From positions 1 to 62,506 of the forward strand of contig NZ_PZKG01000011.1 in the NCBI RefSeq assembly GCF_003034985.1: a DNA stretch of 62,506 bases. The letters run 5' to 3'. The stretch comes from Cereibacter changlensis JA139 (lineage in GTDB: Bacteria > Pseudomonadota > Alphaproteobacteria > Rhodobacterales > Rhodobacteraceae). Under the pieces are notes generated by a model that saw only the letters and a list, made by a program, of their open reading frames with translations, was not told where the DNA came from and made no database searches. The position numbers and the translations under genes were made by a program. Below are positions 7,474-16,033 of this stretch, one piece after another (the first letter of the stretch is position 1; each line of letters starts with the position of its first letter).

Positions 7474-8220
7474 TCAGCGCAGCGCCTCGATCGGGCCCTC
7501 GGCGCGGCCGTGGATGAACTGTTGCACGTAAGGGTCCAGCGTCGCATCCATTTCCGAGACCGGACCGCACCAGCGGATCTTGCCCCGGTGCAGCATCGCC
7601 ACGTTGTCGGCGATGGCGCGGACGCTCGTCATGTCATGGGTGATGGTCATGGCGGTGGCGCCCATCTCGGTCACGATCTCGCGGATCAGGTCGTTGATGA
7701 CGCCGGACATGATCGGGTCGAGCCCGGTGGTGGGTTCGTCGAAGAAGATGATCTCGGGGTCGGCGGCGATGGCGCGGGCGAGGCTGACGCGCTTCTGCAT
7801 GCCGCCCGAGAGCTCGGCCGGGAACTGGTCGGCCACCTGGGGCCCGAGGCCGACACGGCGCAGCTTGTCGATGGCGATGGCGCGGGCCTCGTCCTTGGGG
7901 CGCTTGGTGGCGCCGCGCAGCAGGCGGAAGGCGACGTTTTCCCAGACAGGCATCGAATCGAACAGCGCGCCGCCCTGAAACAGCATGCCGAAGCGGGCGA
8001 GGAAGGCATCGCGCTCGGCGGTCTCGACATCCTCGTTGTCGAGCAGGATGCGGCCCCTGTCGGGATGCACGAGGCCGAGCACGCATTTCAGGAGCACCGA
8101 CTTGCCGGTGCCCGAGCCGCCGATGATCACCATGCTGGTGCCGCTTTCGACCCTGAGGTCGATGCCGCGCAGCACCTCGTTCGATCCGAAGGATTTGTGG
8201 ACGCCGACAAGCTCGATCAT
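7474..8220 (-). CDS. ABC transporter ATP-binding protein, MlaF type
   Basis: A 248-residue ABC ATPase of the Mla/Ttg2/organic-solvent-tolerance group that powers phospholipid movement between the two membranes. Walker A is GGSGTGKS (residues 34-41), the signature is LSGGMQKR, and Walker B with the following motif is IIFFDEPTTGLDP. Its ATG overlaps the stop of the MlaE-type permease (ATGA), so they form a coupled pair. The expected MlaD (MCE domain), MlaB and MlaC partners are not adjacent. In related bacteria an E-F pair can serve MCE proteins encoded elsewhere. Confidence 0.9.
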   Translation of the reverse strand: MIELVGVHKSFGSNEVLRGIDLRVESGTSMVIIGGSGTGKSVLLKCVLGLVHPDRGRILLDNEDVETAERDAFLARFGMLFQGGALFDSMPVWENVAFRLLRGATKRPKDEARAIAIDKLRRVGLGPQVADQFPAELSGGMQKRVSLARAIAADPEIIFFDEPTTGLDPIMSGVINDLIREIVTEMGATAMTITHDMTSVRAIADNVAMLHRGKIRWCGPVSEMDATLDPYVQQFIHGRAEGPIEALR

Positions 8221-8999
8221 GAGGTGAAGAAGATCTCCGTCAGCAGGTAGTTGGCGGCAAAGATCAGCACCGAGGCCGAGACCACGGCGGTCTTGGTCGC
8301 CCGGCCCACGCCCTGCGCGCCGCGGCCCGAGTTCATGCCATGGTAGCAGCCCATCAGCGCCACGATGAAGCCGAAGGCCGCGCCCTTCACCAGACCCGAG
8401 CCGACATCCCAGAATTCAAGGAAATCGACGGTGTTCTTGAGGTAAGTCGTGGAGTTGAAATCGAGCCGGTAGACGCCGACCAGCCAGCCGCCGGCGATGC
8501 CGATGGCGTCGCCCACCGCGACCAGCACCGGCACGGCGAGGGTGGCGGCCAGCACGCGCGGCACGGCGAGATATTTCAGCGGGTTGGTCGAAAGGGTCAC
8601 GAGCGCGTCGATCTGTTCGGTCACCTTCATGGTGCCGATCTCGGCCGCGATGGAGGAGGCGACGCGGGCGGCGACCATCAGGCCGCCCAGCACGGGGCCA
8701 AGCTCGCGCACCATGCCGATGGCGACGATGGAGGGCACGACGGCCTCGGCGGAAAAGCGCGCGCCGCCGGAGTAGATCTGCAACGCCAGCGCGCCGCCGG
8801 TGAAGAGCGCGGTCATGCCGACCACGGGCAGGCTGAACCAGCCGATCTGCATCAGCGCGTGCAGCACCTCGCGCGGGTAGAAGGGCGGGCGGAACAGGTG
8901 GCCGATCACCGCCCCGGCGAAGAGGGCGATGCGACCGATGGAGGCCAGCGCGCCGAGGGTCGCGCGGCCGAGCGCGGCAACCGGGCGGAGCAGGCTCAC
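8217..8999 (-). CDS. MlaE family ABC transporter permease
   Basis: A 260-residue permease of the MlaE family with about five membrane helices. The family-typical segment [23 protein letters not shown] is present near the middle. I chose GTG 8999 because it overlaps the alr stop (GTGA) and the family sequence begins just inside; the frame is open far upstream but antisense-like in composition. It works with the ATPase encoded immediately downstream (four-base overlap). The pair probably moves phospholipids or another hydrophobic envelope component. Coupling to alr places an envelope-lipid transporter in one transcript with a cell-wall amino-acid enzyme. Confidence 0.9.
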   Translation of the reverse strand: MSLLRPVAALGRATLGALASIGRIALFAGAVIGHLFRPPFYPREVLHALMQIGWFSLPVVGMTALFTGGALALQIYSGGARFSAEAVVPSIVAIGMVRELGPVLGGLMVAARVASSIAAEIGTMKVTEQIDALVTLSTNPLKYLAVPRVLAATLAVPVLVAVGDAIGIAGGWLVGVYRLDFNSTTYLKNTVDFLEFWDVGSGLVKGAAFGFIVALMGCYHGMNSGRGAQGVGRATKTAVVSASVLIFAANYLLTEIFFTS

Positions 9000-10045
9000 G
9001 CGCCGCTGCCCGTGTAGCGTCTGGTGTAGCGGGCGCCGAGGCTGGTGAGGATCTCGTAACCGATGGTGCCGGCGGCTTCGGCCAGATCGTCGGGCGACTG
9101 GTGCGGGCCGATCAGGTCCAAGGTCTCGGGCATCTCGGGCAGGTGGCTGACATCGACGGTGATCAGGTCCATCGAGACCCGGCCGATCAGCGGGCAGGGC
9201 ACGTTGCCGTCCCAGAACACCGCGTTGTTCGACAGGCTGCGCGGCAGCCCGTCGGCATAGCCGCCGGAGACTGTGGCCACCACCGTCGGCCCCTCGGCGG
9301 TCCAGCTGTTGGCGTAGCCCACCGTCTCGCCCAGCGAGACCTCGCGCAGCTGCACGACCGGCAGCGACAGGGTGACGACGCGGCGCGCCTGCTCGAAGGG
9401 CAGGCCGCCGTAGAGGCCGATGCCGGGGCGGGTCAGGTCGAAGTGATAGGCCTCGCCCAGGAGGATCCCGCCGGTGGCCGAAAGCGAGCGCGGCACGCCG
9501 ATGCCGTCGGTCATGGCGTGGAATTCGGCCAGCTGCGCCGCGTTCATCGGGTGGTCCGGCTCGTCGGCGCAGGCCAGATGGCTCATCAGCAGCTCGGGCC
9601 CGGCGGCGAGCACCACCTCGGCCACCGCCTCCCATTCGCCGGCCTCCATGCCGAGCCGGTTCATCCCGGTGTCGAGCTGGATGCCGAAGGGATGGCCGGG
9701 CAGGGCCTCCAGATGCCGGGTGATCTGGTCGATCGAGTTCAGCATCGGCGTCAGGTCGAGGCCGCGGATCAGCTCGGCGTCGCCGGCCATGTGGCCGGAG
9801 AAGACCGAGATCTGCGGCCCGGGGCCGAGCGCCTGGCGCACGGCGGCGGCCTCCTCGGCGACGGCGACGAAGAAGCGCCGCGCCCCGGCCTGGGCCAGGG
9901 CCCGGGCGACGCGGGCGGCGCCGAGGCCGTAGCAGTCGGCTTTCACCACGGCGCCCGTCTGGGCGCCGGCGGCGGTCATGCGGTCCAGCGCGCGCCAGTT
10001 GGCGGCGATGGCGTCGAGGTCGATGGTGAGGGATGCCGTGGCCAT
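8996..10045 (-). CDS. alr: alanine racemase
   Basis: A 349-residue PLP-dependent racemase that makes D-alanine for peptidoglycan in the cytoplasm. The PLP Lys lies in [11 protein letters not shown] (Lys35), slightly different from the usual KANAYGHG but clearly the same element, and the barrel is followed by the C-terminal beta domain ([12 protein letters not shown], then [14 protein letters not shown]). Length is a little under the usual 360-370. It is first in a coupled operon with the MlaE/MlaF-type pair (GTGA overlap). A catabolic (DadX-like) role is possible, but no dad genes are nearby. Confidence 0.93.
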   Translation of the reverse strand: MATASLTIDLDAIAANWRALDRMTAAGAQTGAVVKADCYGLGAARVARALAQAGARRFFVAVAEEAAAVRQALGPGPQISVFSGHMAGDAELIRGLDLTPMLNSIDQITRHLEALPGHPFGIQLDTGMNRLGMEAGEWEAVAEVVLAAGPELLMSHLACADEPDHPMNAAQLAEFHAMTDGIGVPRSLSATGGILLGEAYHFDLTRPGIGLYGGLPFEQARRVVTLSLPVVQLREVSLGETVGYANSWTAEGPTVVATVSGGYADGLPRSLSNNAVFWDGNVPCPLIGRVSMDLITVDVSHLPEMPETLDLIGPHQSPDDLAEAAGTIGYEILTSLGARYTRRYTGSGA

Positions 10046-10205
10046 GGCGGTGTTTTGCCATTCGGGCGGCGAAGGTCAAGCGGAAAGCCCGGGCCGGGCG
10101 CGGCCCCGCCGTCGCAGTCCCAGCAGAGGCAGGGCATGCGCAACGGGTAGCGCGTGGGGGGCTTCGCTGCTAAACGGCGCGAAACCTGAGATGGAGATAG
10201 AGACC

Positions 10206-10943
10206 ATGTTCGATCTGACGGGAAAATCCGCGCTGGTCACCGGCGCATCGGGCGGCATCGGCGGCGACATCGCCCGCGCGCTCCATGCCGCGGGCGCGAC
10301 GGTGGCGCTGTCCGGCACCCGGACCGAGCCGCTCGAGGCGCTGGCCGCCGAGCTGGGCGGGCGGGCGCATGTGCTGGCCTGCGACCTGTCGGACGCGGCC
10401 TCGGTCGAGGCGCTGCCCAAGGCTGCGGCCGAGGCGATGGGGTCGCTCGATATCCTGGTGAACAATGCCGGCATCACCCGCGACCAGCTGATGATGCGGA
10501 TGAGCGACGCCGACTGGGACACGGTGATCGCCGTGAACATGAGCTCGACCTTCCGGCTCTGCCGCGGCGTGCTGCGCGGCATGATGAAGGCGCGCTGGGG
10601 CCGGATCGTCAACATCACCTCGATCGTCGGCGCCACGGGCAACCCCGGCCAGGCGAATTACGCCGCCTCCAAGGCCGGGGTCGTCGGCCTGTCGAAGAGC
10701 CTCGCCGCCGAGGTGGCGAGCCGCGGCATCACGGTGAACTGCGTGGCCCCGGGGTTCATCACCACGGCGATGACCGACAAGCTGAACGACGAGCAGAAGG
10801 CGCGGATCCTCGCGCAGGTGCCGGCCGGGCGCATGGGCGCGCCCGGAGAGGTGGCCGCGGCGGTGCTCTATCTGGCGAGCCTCGAGGCCGCCTATGTGAC
10901 CGGCCAGACCTTGCATGTGAACGGCGGCATGGCCATGCTCTGA
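10206..10943 (+). CDS. fabG: 3-oxoacyl-[acyl-carrier-protein] reductase
   Basis: A 245-residue SDR that reduces 3-oxoacyl-ACP with NADPH in fatty acid elongation. The cofactor motif is TGASGGIG (residues 13-20), and the catalytic residues are Ser139, Tyr152 and Lys156 (NYAASK); NNAG is present at 86-89. Length is exactly that of typical FabG. ATG 10206 has a GGAG upstream (10194-10197), better than the longer open frame starting before it. It is followed by acpP and fabF, the classical fatty-acid synthesis order, although acpP has its own promoter. Confidence 0.97.
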   Translation: MFDLTGKSALVTGASGGIGGDIARALHAAGATVALSGTRTEPLEALAAELGGRAHVLACDLSDAASVEALPKAAAEAMGSLDILVNNAGITRDQLMMRMSDADWDTVIAVNMSSTFRLCRGVLRGMMKARWGRIVNITSIVGATGNPGQANYAASKAGVVGLSKSLAAEVASRGITVNCVAPGFITTAMTDKLNDEQKARILAQVPAGRMGAPGEVAAAVLYLASLEAAYVTGQTLHVNGGMAML

Positions 10944-10983
10944 TGGCCGCGCGAGACGCGGACGACATGGCGCGGGAAAGCGT

Positions 10984-11012
10984 TTGCCTTGCGCACACGC
11001 CCTTGCTATAGG
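10984..11012 (+). promoter_or_regulatory. acpP promoter, sigma70-like
   Basis: TTGCCT (10984-10989), a 17-base spacer and TATAGG (11007-11012) form a good housekeeping promoter between fabG and acpP. The transcript would have a leader of roughly 110 bases with two stable hairpins, 11027-11046 (eight-base arms CCGGAGGC) and 11050-11066 (six-base arms CCCGAC). Confidence 0.65.
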
Positions 11013-11130
11013 CGCGTTCGAAGACCCCGGAGGCAGCCGCCTCCGGCCCCCCGACGTGTTGTCGGGACCAGCCGCCTTACGGGGCAAGGACAACGACCGG
11101 GAAGCCTCCCGCAACGAATGAGGAAGTGAC

Positions 11131-11364
11131 ATGAGCGACATCGCTGATCGCGTTAAGAAGATCGTCGTCGAGCATCTGGGCGTCGAAGAGGACAAGGTGA
11201 CCGAGAACGCCTCGTTCATCGACGATCTCGGCGCCGACAGCCTTGATACGGTCGAGCTTGTGATGGCCTTCGAAGAAGAGTTCGGGATCGAGATCCCGGA
11301 TGACGCCGCCGAGACCATCCAGACCTTCGGCGACGCGGTGAAGTTCATCACGGAAGCCGCCTGA
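11131..11364 (+). CDS. acpP: acyl carrier protein
   Basis: A 77-residue acidic acyl carrier protein that carries growing acyl chains as 4'-phosphopantetheine thioesters. The attachment Ser is Ser37 in [10 protein letters not shown], and the four-helix pattern and length are standard. The ribosome-binding site GAGGAAG precedes the ATG. It has its own promoter and is followed by a strong terminator, so it is probably expressed as a short abundant monocistronic message, as usual for acpP. Confidence 0.98.
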   Translation: MSDIADRVKKIVVEHLGVEEDKVTENASFIDDLGADSLDTVELVMAFEEEFGIEIPDDAAETIQTFGDAVKFITEAA

Positions 11365-11390
11365 TCCCATCGGGCCACGGTTCTAGACGA

Positions 11391-11421
11391 CGGGCGTCCT
11401 CAGGGGCGCCCGTTTTCTTTT
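11391..11421 (+). terminator. Rho-independent terminator after acpP
   Basis: A nine-pair stem (CGGGCGTCC with GGGCGCCCG, one G-T pair) closes a four-base loop TCAG, followed directly by TTTTCTTTT. It lies 27 bases after the acpP stop. Confidence 0.9.
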
Positions 11422-11786
11422 GCGGCATCCCGCCCGCCCCGGCGTTTCGGGCTTGCCTTTCCCGCGCCGCGACGGAAGTCTCGGCAGCGGGGCGGAGGAC
11501 AGGCCGCCCGGCGGGCGTCGCGGTTTCTTCTTTGCCGAAATACTCCCCGCGGAACGTCGCCGCCGGCCCCGCGGAACGTGCTTCGGAGGCAGGCCGAACG
11601 CCGGCTGCCAGCGCCAAAGCCGCAGGAGGGGGCTCGATGCCCCCGAGGGCGGCACGCCCGGGCTGCCGCAGCGCGGTGCTTCCAGTGACGCCGCAGCGCG
11701 GCGTGGCGTCGTGTTGCGGAGGGCAGGTGGGGCGTGTATCACCCGGGATTGCGAAGCCCCAGAGGGGGTTGAAGAGGAGAAGTCGG
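11421..11786. other. 366-base gap between acpP and fabF without a convincing gene
   Basis: No reading frame here looks like a real protein. The stretch holds TTTGCCGAAATACTCC (11533-11548) and, further on, a hairpin with six-base arms GGGGGC / GCCCCC (11628-11644). I take this as a degenerate member of the intergenic palindromic repeats common in this family of bacteria. The last 40 bases carry the fabF ribosome-binding site GAAGAGGAG. I could not define the fabF promoter. Confidence 0.5.
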
Positions 11787-13049
11787 ATGCGTCGAGTGGT
11801 TGTCACGGGTCTGGGAATGGTTACGCCGCTGGCCTGCGGGGTCGAGGAGACCTGGTCGCGGCTGATCGCCGGGCAATCGGGCGCCGGGATGATCAAGCGG
11901 TTCGACACGACCAATGTCGTGACCCGCTATGCCTGCGAGATCCCGCTGGGCGACGGCAGCGACGGCACCTTCAATGCCGATCAGTGGATGGAGCCGAAGG
12001 ACCAGCGCAAGGTCGACGACTTCATCCTCTACGGCATGTGCGCCGCGGTGCAGGCGGTGCAGGATTCAGGCTGGATGCCCACGGACGAGGAAGACCGTTG
12101 CCGCACCGGGGTGATGATCGGCTCCGGCATCGGCGGGCTGTCGGCCATCGCCGACACGGCGGTGCTGATCAAGGAAAAGGGGCCGAAGCGGGTCTCGCCC
12201 TTCTTCATCCCCTCGGCGCTGATCAACCTCGTGGCCGGGCAGGTCTCGATCCGCTTCGGCTTCAAGGGGCCGAACCATGCGGTCGTCACCGCCTGTTCGA
12301 CCGGGGCGCATGCCATCGGCGATGCGGCGCGGCTGATCCAGTGGGGCGACGCCGATGTGATGGTGGCGGGCGGGGCCGAAAGCCCGATCTCGGAGATCGG
12401 CATCGCCGGGTTCAACGCCTGCAAGGCGCTCTCGACCAAGCGCGGCGACGCGCCCGAGACCGCCTCGCGGCCCTATGACGCGGATCGCGATGGTTTCGTC
12501 ATGGGCGAGGGCGCGGGCTGCGTGGTGCTGGAGGAATACGAGCACGCCAAGGCGCGCGGCGCCAAGATCTATGCCGAGGTGCTGGGCTACGGGCTCTCGG
12601 GCGACGCCTATCACATCACCGCCCCGGCGGAGGATGGCGACGGCGGCTATCGCAGCATGGCGATGGCCCTGAAGCGGGCCGGGGTGGAGCCGTCGCAGAT
12701 CGACTACATCAACGCGCATGGCACGTCGACCATGGCCGACACGATCGAGCTCGCCGCCGTGGAGCGGCTCTTGGGCGAGGCGGCGTCGCGGGCCACCATG
12801 TCCTCGACCAAGTCGAGCACCGGGCATCTTCTGGGCGCCGCCGGGGCGATCGAGGCGATCTTCTGCGTGCTGGCGATCCGCGATCAGGTGGCGCCGCCGA
12901 CCATCAACCTCGACAACCCGGCGGTGGAGACCAAGCTCGACCTCGCCCCCAACAAGGCGGTGAAGCGGAAGATCGACATCGCGCTGTCGAACTCCTTCGG
13001 CTTCGGCGGCACCAATGCGAGCCTCGTTCTGGGCAAGGTGCAGGGCTGA
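11787..13049 (+). CDS. fabF: beta-ketoacyl-ACP synthase II
   Basis: A 420-residue condensing enzyme that elongates acyl-ACP with malonyl-ACP. The nucleophile Cys170 lies in VVTACSTGAHA, and the two active-site His are in INAHGTST and SSTGHLLGAAG; the Gly-rich end FGFGGTNASLVL is typical. I chose ATG 11787 because it has a strong GAAGAGGAG site eight bases upstream and begins the family sequence MRRVVVTGLGMVTPLA. Its stop overlaps the ATG of mltG (TGATG), so fatty-acid and cell-wall functions are coupled in translation. Confidence 0.97.
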   Translation: MRRVVVTGLGMVTPLACGVEETWSRLIAGQSGAGMIKRFDTTNVVTRYACEIPLGDGSDGTFNADQWMEPKDQRKVDDFILYGMCAAVQAVQDSGWMPTDEEDRCRTGVMIGSGIGGLSAIADTAVLIKEKGPKRVSPFFIPSALINLVAGQVSIRFGFKGPNHAVVTACSTGAHAIGDAARLIQWGDADVMVAGGAESPISEIGIAGFNACKALSTKRGDAPETASRPYDADRDGFVMGEGAGCVVLEEYEHAKARGAKIYAEVLGYGLSGDAYHITAPAEDGDGGYRSMAMALKRAGVEPSQIDYINAHGTSTMADTIELAAVERLLGEAASRATMSSTKSSTGHLLGAAGAIEAIFCVLAIRDQVAPPTINLDNPAVETKLDLAPNKAVKRKIDIALSNSFGFGGTNASLVLGKVQG

Positions 13050-14227
13050 TGTGGCGCTCGGTCGCCTCGAACGCGCTGACGCTGTTCATCGTGCTGCTGG
13101 TGGTGGCGGCCGGGCTTCTGGCGCTGGGGCGCGAGCGGTTCTCGGGACCGGGGCCGCTGACCGAGGCGATCTGCGTGCGGGTGGAGCGGGGGGATTCGCT
13201 CTCGGCCGTCAGCCGCAAGCTGGAAGAGCAGGGCGCGGTGTCTGATGCCCGGATCTTCCGCATCGGCGCGGATTATTCGGACAAGGCCGCCGGGCTGAAG
13301 TTCGGCAGCTATCTGGTGCCGCCCGCGGCCTCGATGTCGCAGGTGCTGGATATCCTGACGGCGGGCGGGCAATCGACCTGCGGGCGCGAGGTGAATTACC
13401 GGATCGGCGTGCTGACCTCGGAGATCGTCCTGCGCGAGCTGGATGCGGCGACCAACAGCTTCGTCGAGGTGGCGAAGTTCGACCCGGCGGTGGCGGAAGC
13501 GCCGGCGGCCTATACCGAGCTGGCCGGCGAGGACGATCTGCGCTGGCGGGTGACGCTGGCCGAGGGCGTGACCAGCTGGCAGGTGGTGGAGAGCCTGAAG
13601 CGGGCCGAGTTCCTCGAGGGCGAGATCGCCGAGGTGCCGCCGGAGGGCACGCTGGCGCCCGACAGCTATGAGGTGACGCGTGGCGGCGACCGGGCGGCGC
13701 TCGTGGCCGAGATGGCGGCGCGGCAGAGTCGGGTGCTGGCCGAGCTTTGGGAGACGCGGTCGCCCGAGGCGCCCTACGAGACGCCGGAAGAGGCGCTGAT
13801 CATGGCGAGCATCGTCGAGAAGGAGACCGGCATTCCCGAGGAGCGGCCGCAGGTGGCCTCGGTCTTCGTGAACCGTCTGGCGCAGGGGATGCGGCTGCAG
13901 ACCGACCCGACGGTGATCTATGGCATCACCAAGGGCGAGGGCGCTTTGGGACGCGGGCTGCGGCAGAGCGAGCTGCGGCGGCGGACCGAGTACAACACCT
14001 ATGTCATCGACGGGCTGCCGCCGACGCCGATCGCCAATCCGGGGCGGCTGAGCATCGAGGCGGCGCTGAACCCGGCCGACACCGACTATGTGTATTTCGT
14101 GGCGGATGGCAGCGGCGGTCACGCCTTTGGCCGGACGCTGGAGGAGCACAACCGCAACGTCGCCGCCTGGCGGCGGATCGAGGCGGAGCGCGGCCAGACC
14201 CCGCCGGTCGGGGTGCAGAGCGACTGA
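13049..14227 (+). CDS. mltG: endolytic transglycosylase MltG
   Basis: A 392-residue YceG/MltG protein, an inner-membrane lytic transglycosylase that cuts nascent glycan strands and limits their length. A single membrane anchor lies near the N-terminus (LTLFIVLLVVAAGLLAL), followed by the LysM-like and YceG domains. The catalytic Glu is about residue 257 in ASIVEKETG, and the conserved ends SELRRRTEYNTY and GLPPTPIANPG are present. The start overlaps the fabF stop. The gene ends directly before the GTA control region, and the order fabF-mltG-GTA is shared with other Rhodobacterales as far as I recall. Confidence 0.95.
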   Translation: MWRSVASNALTLFIVLLVVAAGLLALGRERFSGPGPLTEAICVRVERGDSLSAVSRKLEEQGAVSDARIFRIGADYSDKAAGLKFGSYLVPPAASMSQVLDILTAGGQSTCGREVNYRIGVLTSEIVLRELDAATNSFVEVAKFDPAVAEAPAAYTELAGEDDLRWRVTLAEGVTSWQVVESLKRAEFLEGEIAEVPPEGTLAPDSYEVTRGGDRAALVAEMAARQSRVLAELWETRSPEAPYETPEEALIMASIVEKETGIPEERPQVASVFVNRLAQGMRLQTDPTVIYGITKGEGALGRGLRQSELRRRTEYNTYVIDGLPPTPIANPGRLSIEAALNPADTDYVYFVADGSGGHAFGRTLEEHNRNVAAWRRIEAERGQTPPVGVQSD

Positions 14228-14228
14228 G

Positions 14229-14243
14229 TTAAGAAAAGGTTAA
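14229..14243 (+). promoter_or_regulatory. Perfect CtrA-type binding site TTAA-N7-TTAA upstream of the GTA promoter
   Basis: TTAA (14229-14232), seven bases, TTAA (14240-14243) matches the full CtrA recognition sequence. It begins one base after the mltG stop and lies about 42 bases upstream of the -35 box. CtrA is known to be needed for GTA expression in Rhodobacter; direct action here is an inference. Confidence 0.6.
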
Positions 14244-14284
14244 GCCTGCGCGCGGTAAGCCATTGGCATCGCTGCGTTTTTCGA

Positions 14285-14313
14285 TTGACTTTGCGGGCGG
14301 TCTGATCTATACC
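14285..14313 (+). promoter_or_regulatory. GTA cluster promoter, sigma70-like
   Basis: TTGACT (14285-14290), a 17-base spacer and TATACC (14308-14313) form a strong-looking promoter. Transcription would start near 14320, giving a leader of about 95 bases before the first GTA gene. No other promoter of this quality is seen between here and 28.3 kb. Confidence 0.65.
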
Positions 14314-14339
14314 TTCGGGCATGCTAGAAGAAGTGGGCG

Positions 14340-14370
14340 AGCGGCGCGGGGCAACCCGGGGCCGCTTTTT
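14340..14370 (+). terminator. Terminator-like hairpin in the GTA leader
   Basis: Arms AGCGGC (14340-14345) and GCCGCT (14361-14366) enclose an inner stem CGGG / CCCG with a GCAA (GNRA) loop at 14351-14354; a run of five T ends at 14370. This has the form of an intrinsic terminator placed between the promoter and the first GTA gene. Confidence 0.65.
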
Positions 14371-14415
14371 CATTTCGCTCGTGCGGACAGGCATGAGAGG
14401 CGGAAGCAGCAAGGT

Positions 14416-14742
14416 ATGACAATCGAGTTCTCCTCGGGAGACGGGCCGCCGGTGGATCTTCTGGCGGCCACGGAAGACATGTTTCGCGAAGCGGCGGAGG
14501 ATTTGGTGCGGGCGCGGCGTGAGCTGCGCGCGGGCCGGATGGACGAGGTGAAGGCCGCCGTGCAGGCGGTGAAGGACCTCAAGGCGGCGCTTCATCTGGT
14601 CATGGAAGAAAGGGCGAGGGTTGAAAAGCTCCGTAGACAGGTCGGAGGCGTCGGTCCCGACCGCGCGCTCGACTTCGACGCCGCACGCGATGAGATCGGG
14701 CGCCGCCTGGCTCGCCTCCGCGACGCCGGAGAGGGTGAGTGA
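14416..14742 (+). CDS. GTA gp1, small terminase-like protein (TerS)
   Basis: A 108-residue, mostly helical, strongly charged protein in the position of ORFg1. In RcGTA this product acts as the small terminase subunit, binding DNA with low specificity and feeding it to the large terminase. The sequence shows a long helix pair (DMFREAAEDLVRARRELRAG, then VKAAVQAVKDLKAALHLVMEERARVEKLRR), consistent with an oligomeric coiled-coil core and without the helix-turn-helix of pac/cos-recognising phage TerS. I chose ATG 14416 because the coding character begins there. Its end overlaps the TerL start by eight bases. Confidence 0.85.
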   Translation: MTIEFSSGDGPPVDLLAATEDMFREAAEDLVRARRELRAGRMDEVKAAVQAVKDLKAALHLVMEERARVEKLRRQVGGVGPDRALDFDAARDEIGRRLARLRDAGEGE

Positions 14743-16033
14743 GTTTCTGGAAGGGCTGAGCGGCAATGCTCTGCTGGCCCTGCCGTGGATGTTCGAGTTC
14801 TGGGCGCTGCCGCATCAGCTGCCCCCCGAGGGCGCCTGGAAGAGCTGGGTGATCATGGGCGGGCGCGGTGCGGGCAAGACGCGGGCCGGGGCCGAGTGGG
14901 TGCGGGCCGAAGTGGAGGGCTCCGCACCGCTCGACCCCGGCAGGTCGCGGCGGGTGGCGTTGGTGGGCGAGACGGCCGATCAGGTGCGCGAGGTGATGGT
15001 GTTCGGCGAGAGCGGCATCCTCGCCTGCTCGCCGCCGGACCGCCGCCCGGAGTGGGAAGCGGGGCGGCGGCGGCTGGTCTGGCCGAACGGCGCCACGGCG
15101 CAGGTCTTCTCGGCCCATGAGCCGGAAAGCCTGCGGGGGCCGCAGTTCGATGCGGCCTGGGCCGACGAGCTGGCGAAGTGGAAGAAGGCCGAGGAGGCCT
15201 GGGACATGCTGCAGTTCGCGCTGCGGCTGGGGACGCATCCGCGGCAGGTGGTGACGACGACGCCGCGCAATGTAGGGGTGCTGAAGGCGATCCTGAAGAA
15301 CCCCTCGACCGTGGTGACCCATGCCCCGACCGAGGCGAACCGGGCTTACCTCGCCGCGTCCTTCCTCGAGGAGGTGCGGGCGCGCTACGAGGGGACGCGG
15401 CTCGGGCGGCAGGAGCTGGACGGGGTGCTGCTGGAGGAGGCCGAGGGCGCGCTCTGGACGGCTGCGCGGCTGGAGGCGCTGCGGCTGGACGTGGCGCCGC
15501 GCCTGAGCCGGGTGGTGGTGGCGGTCGATCCGCCGGTCACCGGGCATGGCGGGTCGGACGAATGCGGGATCGTCGTGGTGGGGGCCGTCACCGAGGGGCC
15601 GCCGCAGGACTGGCGGGCGGTGGTGCTGGAGGATGCCTCGGTCGCCGCGGCCTCGCCCGATGCCTGGGCCCGGGCGGCGCTGGCGGCGGTCCGGCGGCAC
15701 GGGGCGGAGCGGCTGGTGGCGGAGGTCAACCAGGGCGGCGATCTGGTGGAATCGGTGATCCGGCAGATCGACCCGCTGGTGCCCTATCGCGGCGTGCATG
15801 CGACGCGGGGAAAGGTGGCCCGCGCCGAGCCGGTGGCGGCGCTCTACGAGCAGGGCCGGGTCAGGCATCTGCGCGGGCTGGCGGGCCTCGAGGCGCAGAT
15901 GTGCCGGATGACGTTGCAGGGCTACGAGGGCAAGGGTTCGCCCGACCGGGTGGATGCGCTGGTCTGGGCGCTGACCGATCTGATGATCGAGCCCTGCCGC
16001 GCCTGGGTGAACCCGCGGCTGCGGACGCTCTGA
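14735..16033 (+). CDS. GTA gp2, large terminase subunit (TerL)
   Basis: A 432-residue packaging motor. Walker A is GGRGAGKTR (residues 42-50), Walker B is AAWADELAKW, and the C-terminal RNase-H-like nuclease shows its acidic residues in VVAVDPPVTG, DECGIVVVG and VDALVWALTDL. It uses ATP to fill GTA heads with host DNA and cuts the DNA at head-full. I prefer GTG 14735, which overlaps gp1 and has GGAG just upstream; an ATG at 14690 is a longer alternative. A 121-base gap follows before the portal gene, the second largest in the cluster; I see nothing certain in it beyond the portal ribosome-binding site. Confidence 0.93.
   Translation: MSEFLEGLSGNALLALPWMFEFWALPHQLPPEGAWKSWVIMGGRGAGKTRAGAEWVRAEVEGSAPLDPGRSRRVALVGETADQVREVMVFGESGILACSPPDRRPEWEAGRRRLVWPNGATAQVFSAHEPESLRGPQFDAAWADELAKWKKAEEAWDMLQFALRLGTHPRQVVTTTPRNVGVLKAILKNPSTVVTHAPTEANRAYLAASFLEEVRARYEGTRLGRQELDGVLLEEAEGALWTAARLEALRLDVAPRLSRVVVAVDPPVTGHGGSDECGIVVVGAVTEGPPQDWRAVVLEDASVAAASPDAWARAALAAVRRHGAERLVAEVNQGGDLVESVIRQIDPLVPYRGVHATRGKVARAEPVAALYEQGRVRHLRGLAGLEAQMCRMTLQGYEGKGSPDRVDALVWALTDLMIEPCRAWVNPRLRTL

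Noticed and set aside
8217-10079. A 620-residue gene joining alr-antiframe sequence to the MlaE-type permease
   Set aside because: Only the last 260 residues have coding character; the GTG at 8999 overlapping the alr stop is a better start.
14380-14420. A small SRP RNA suggested by CGGAAGCAGC before gp1
   Set aside because: The rest of the SRP domain IV (asymmetric loop and closing stem) is not present.
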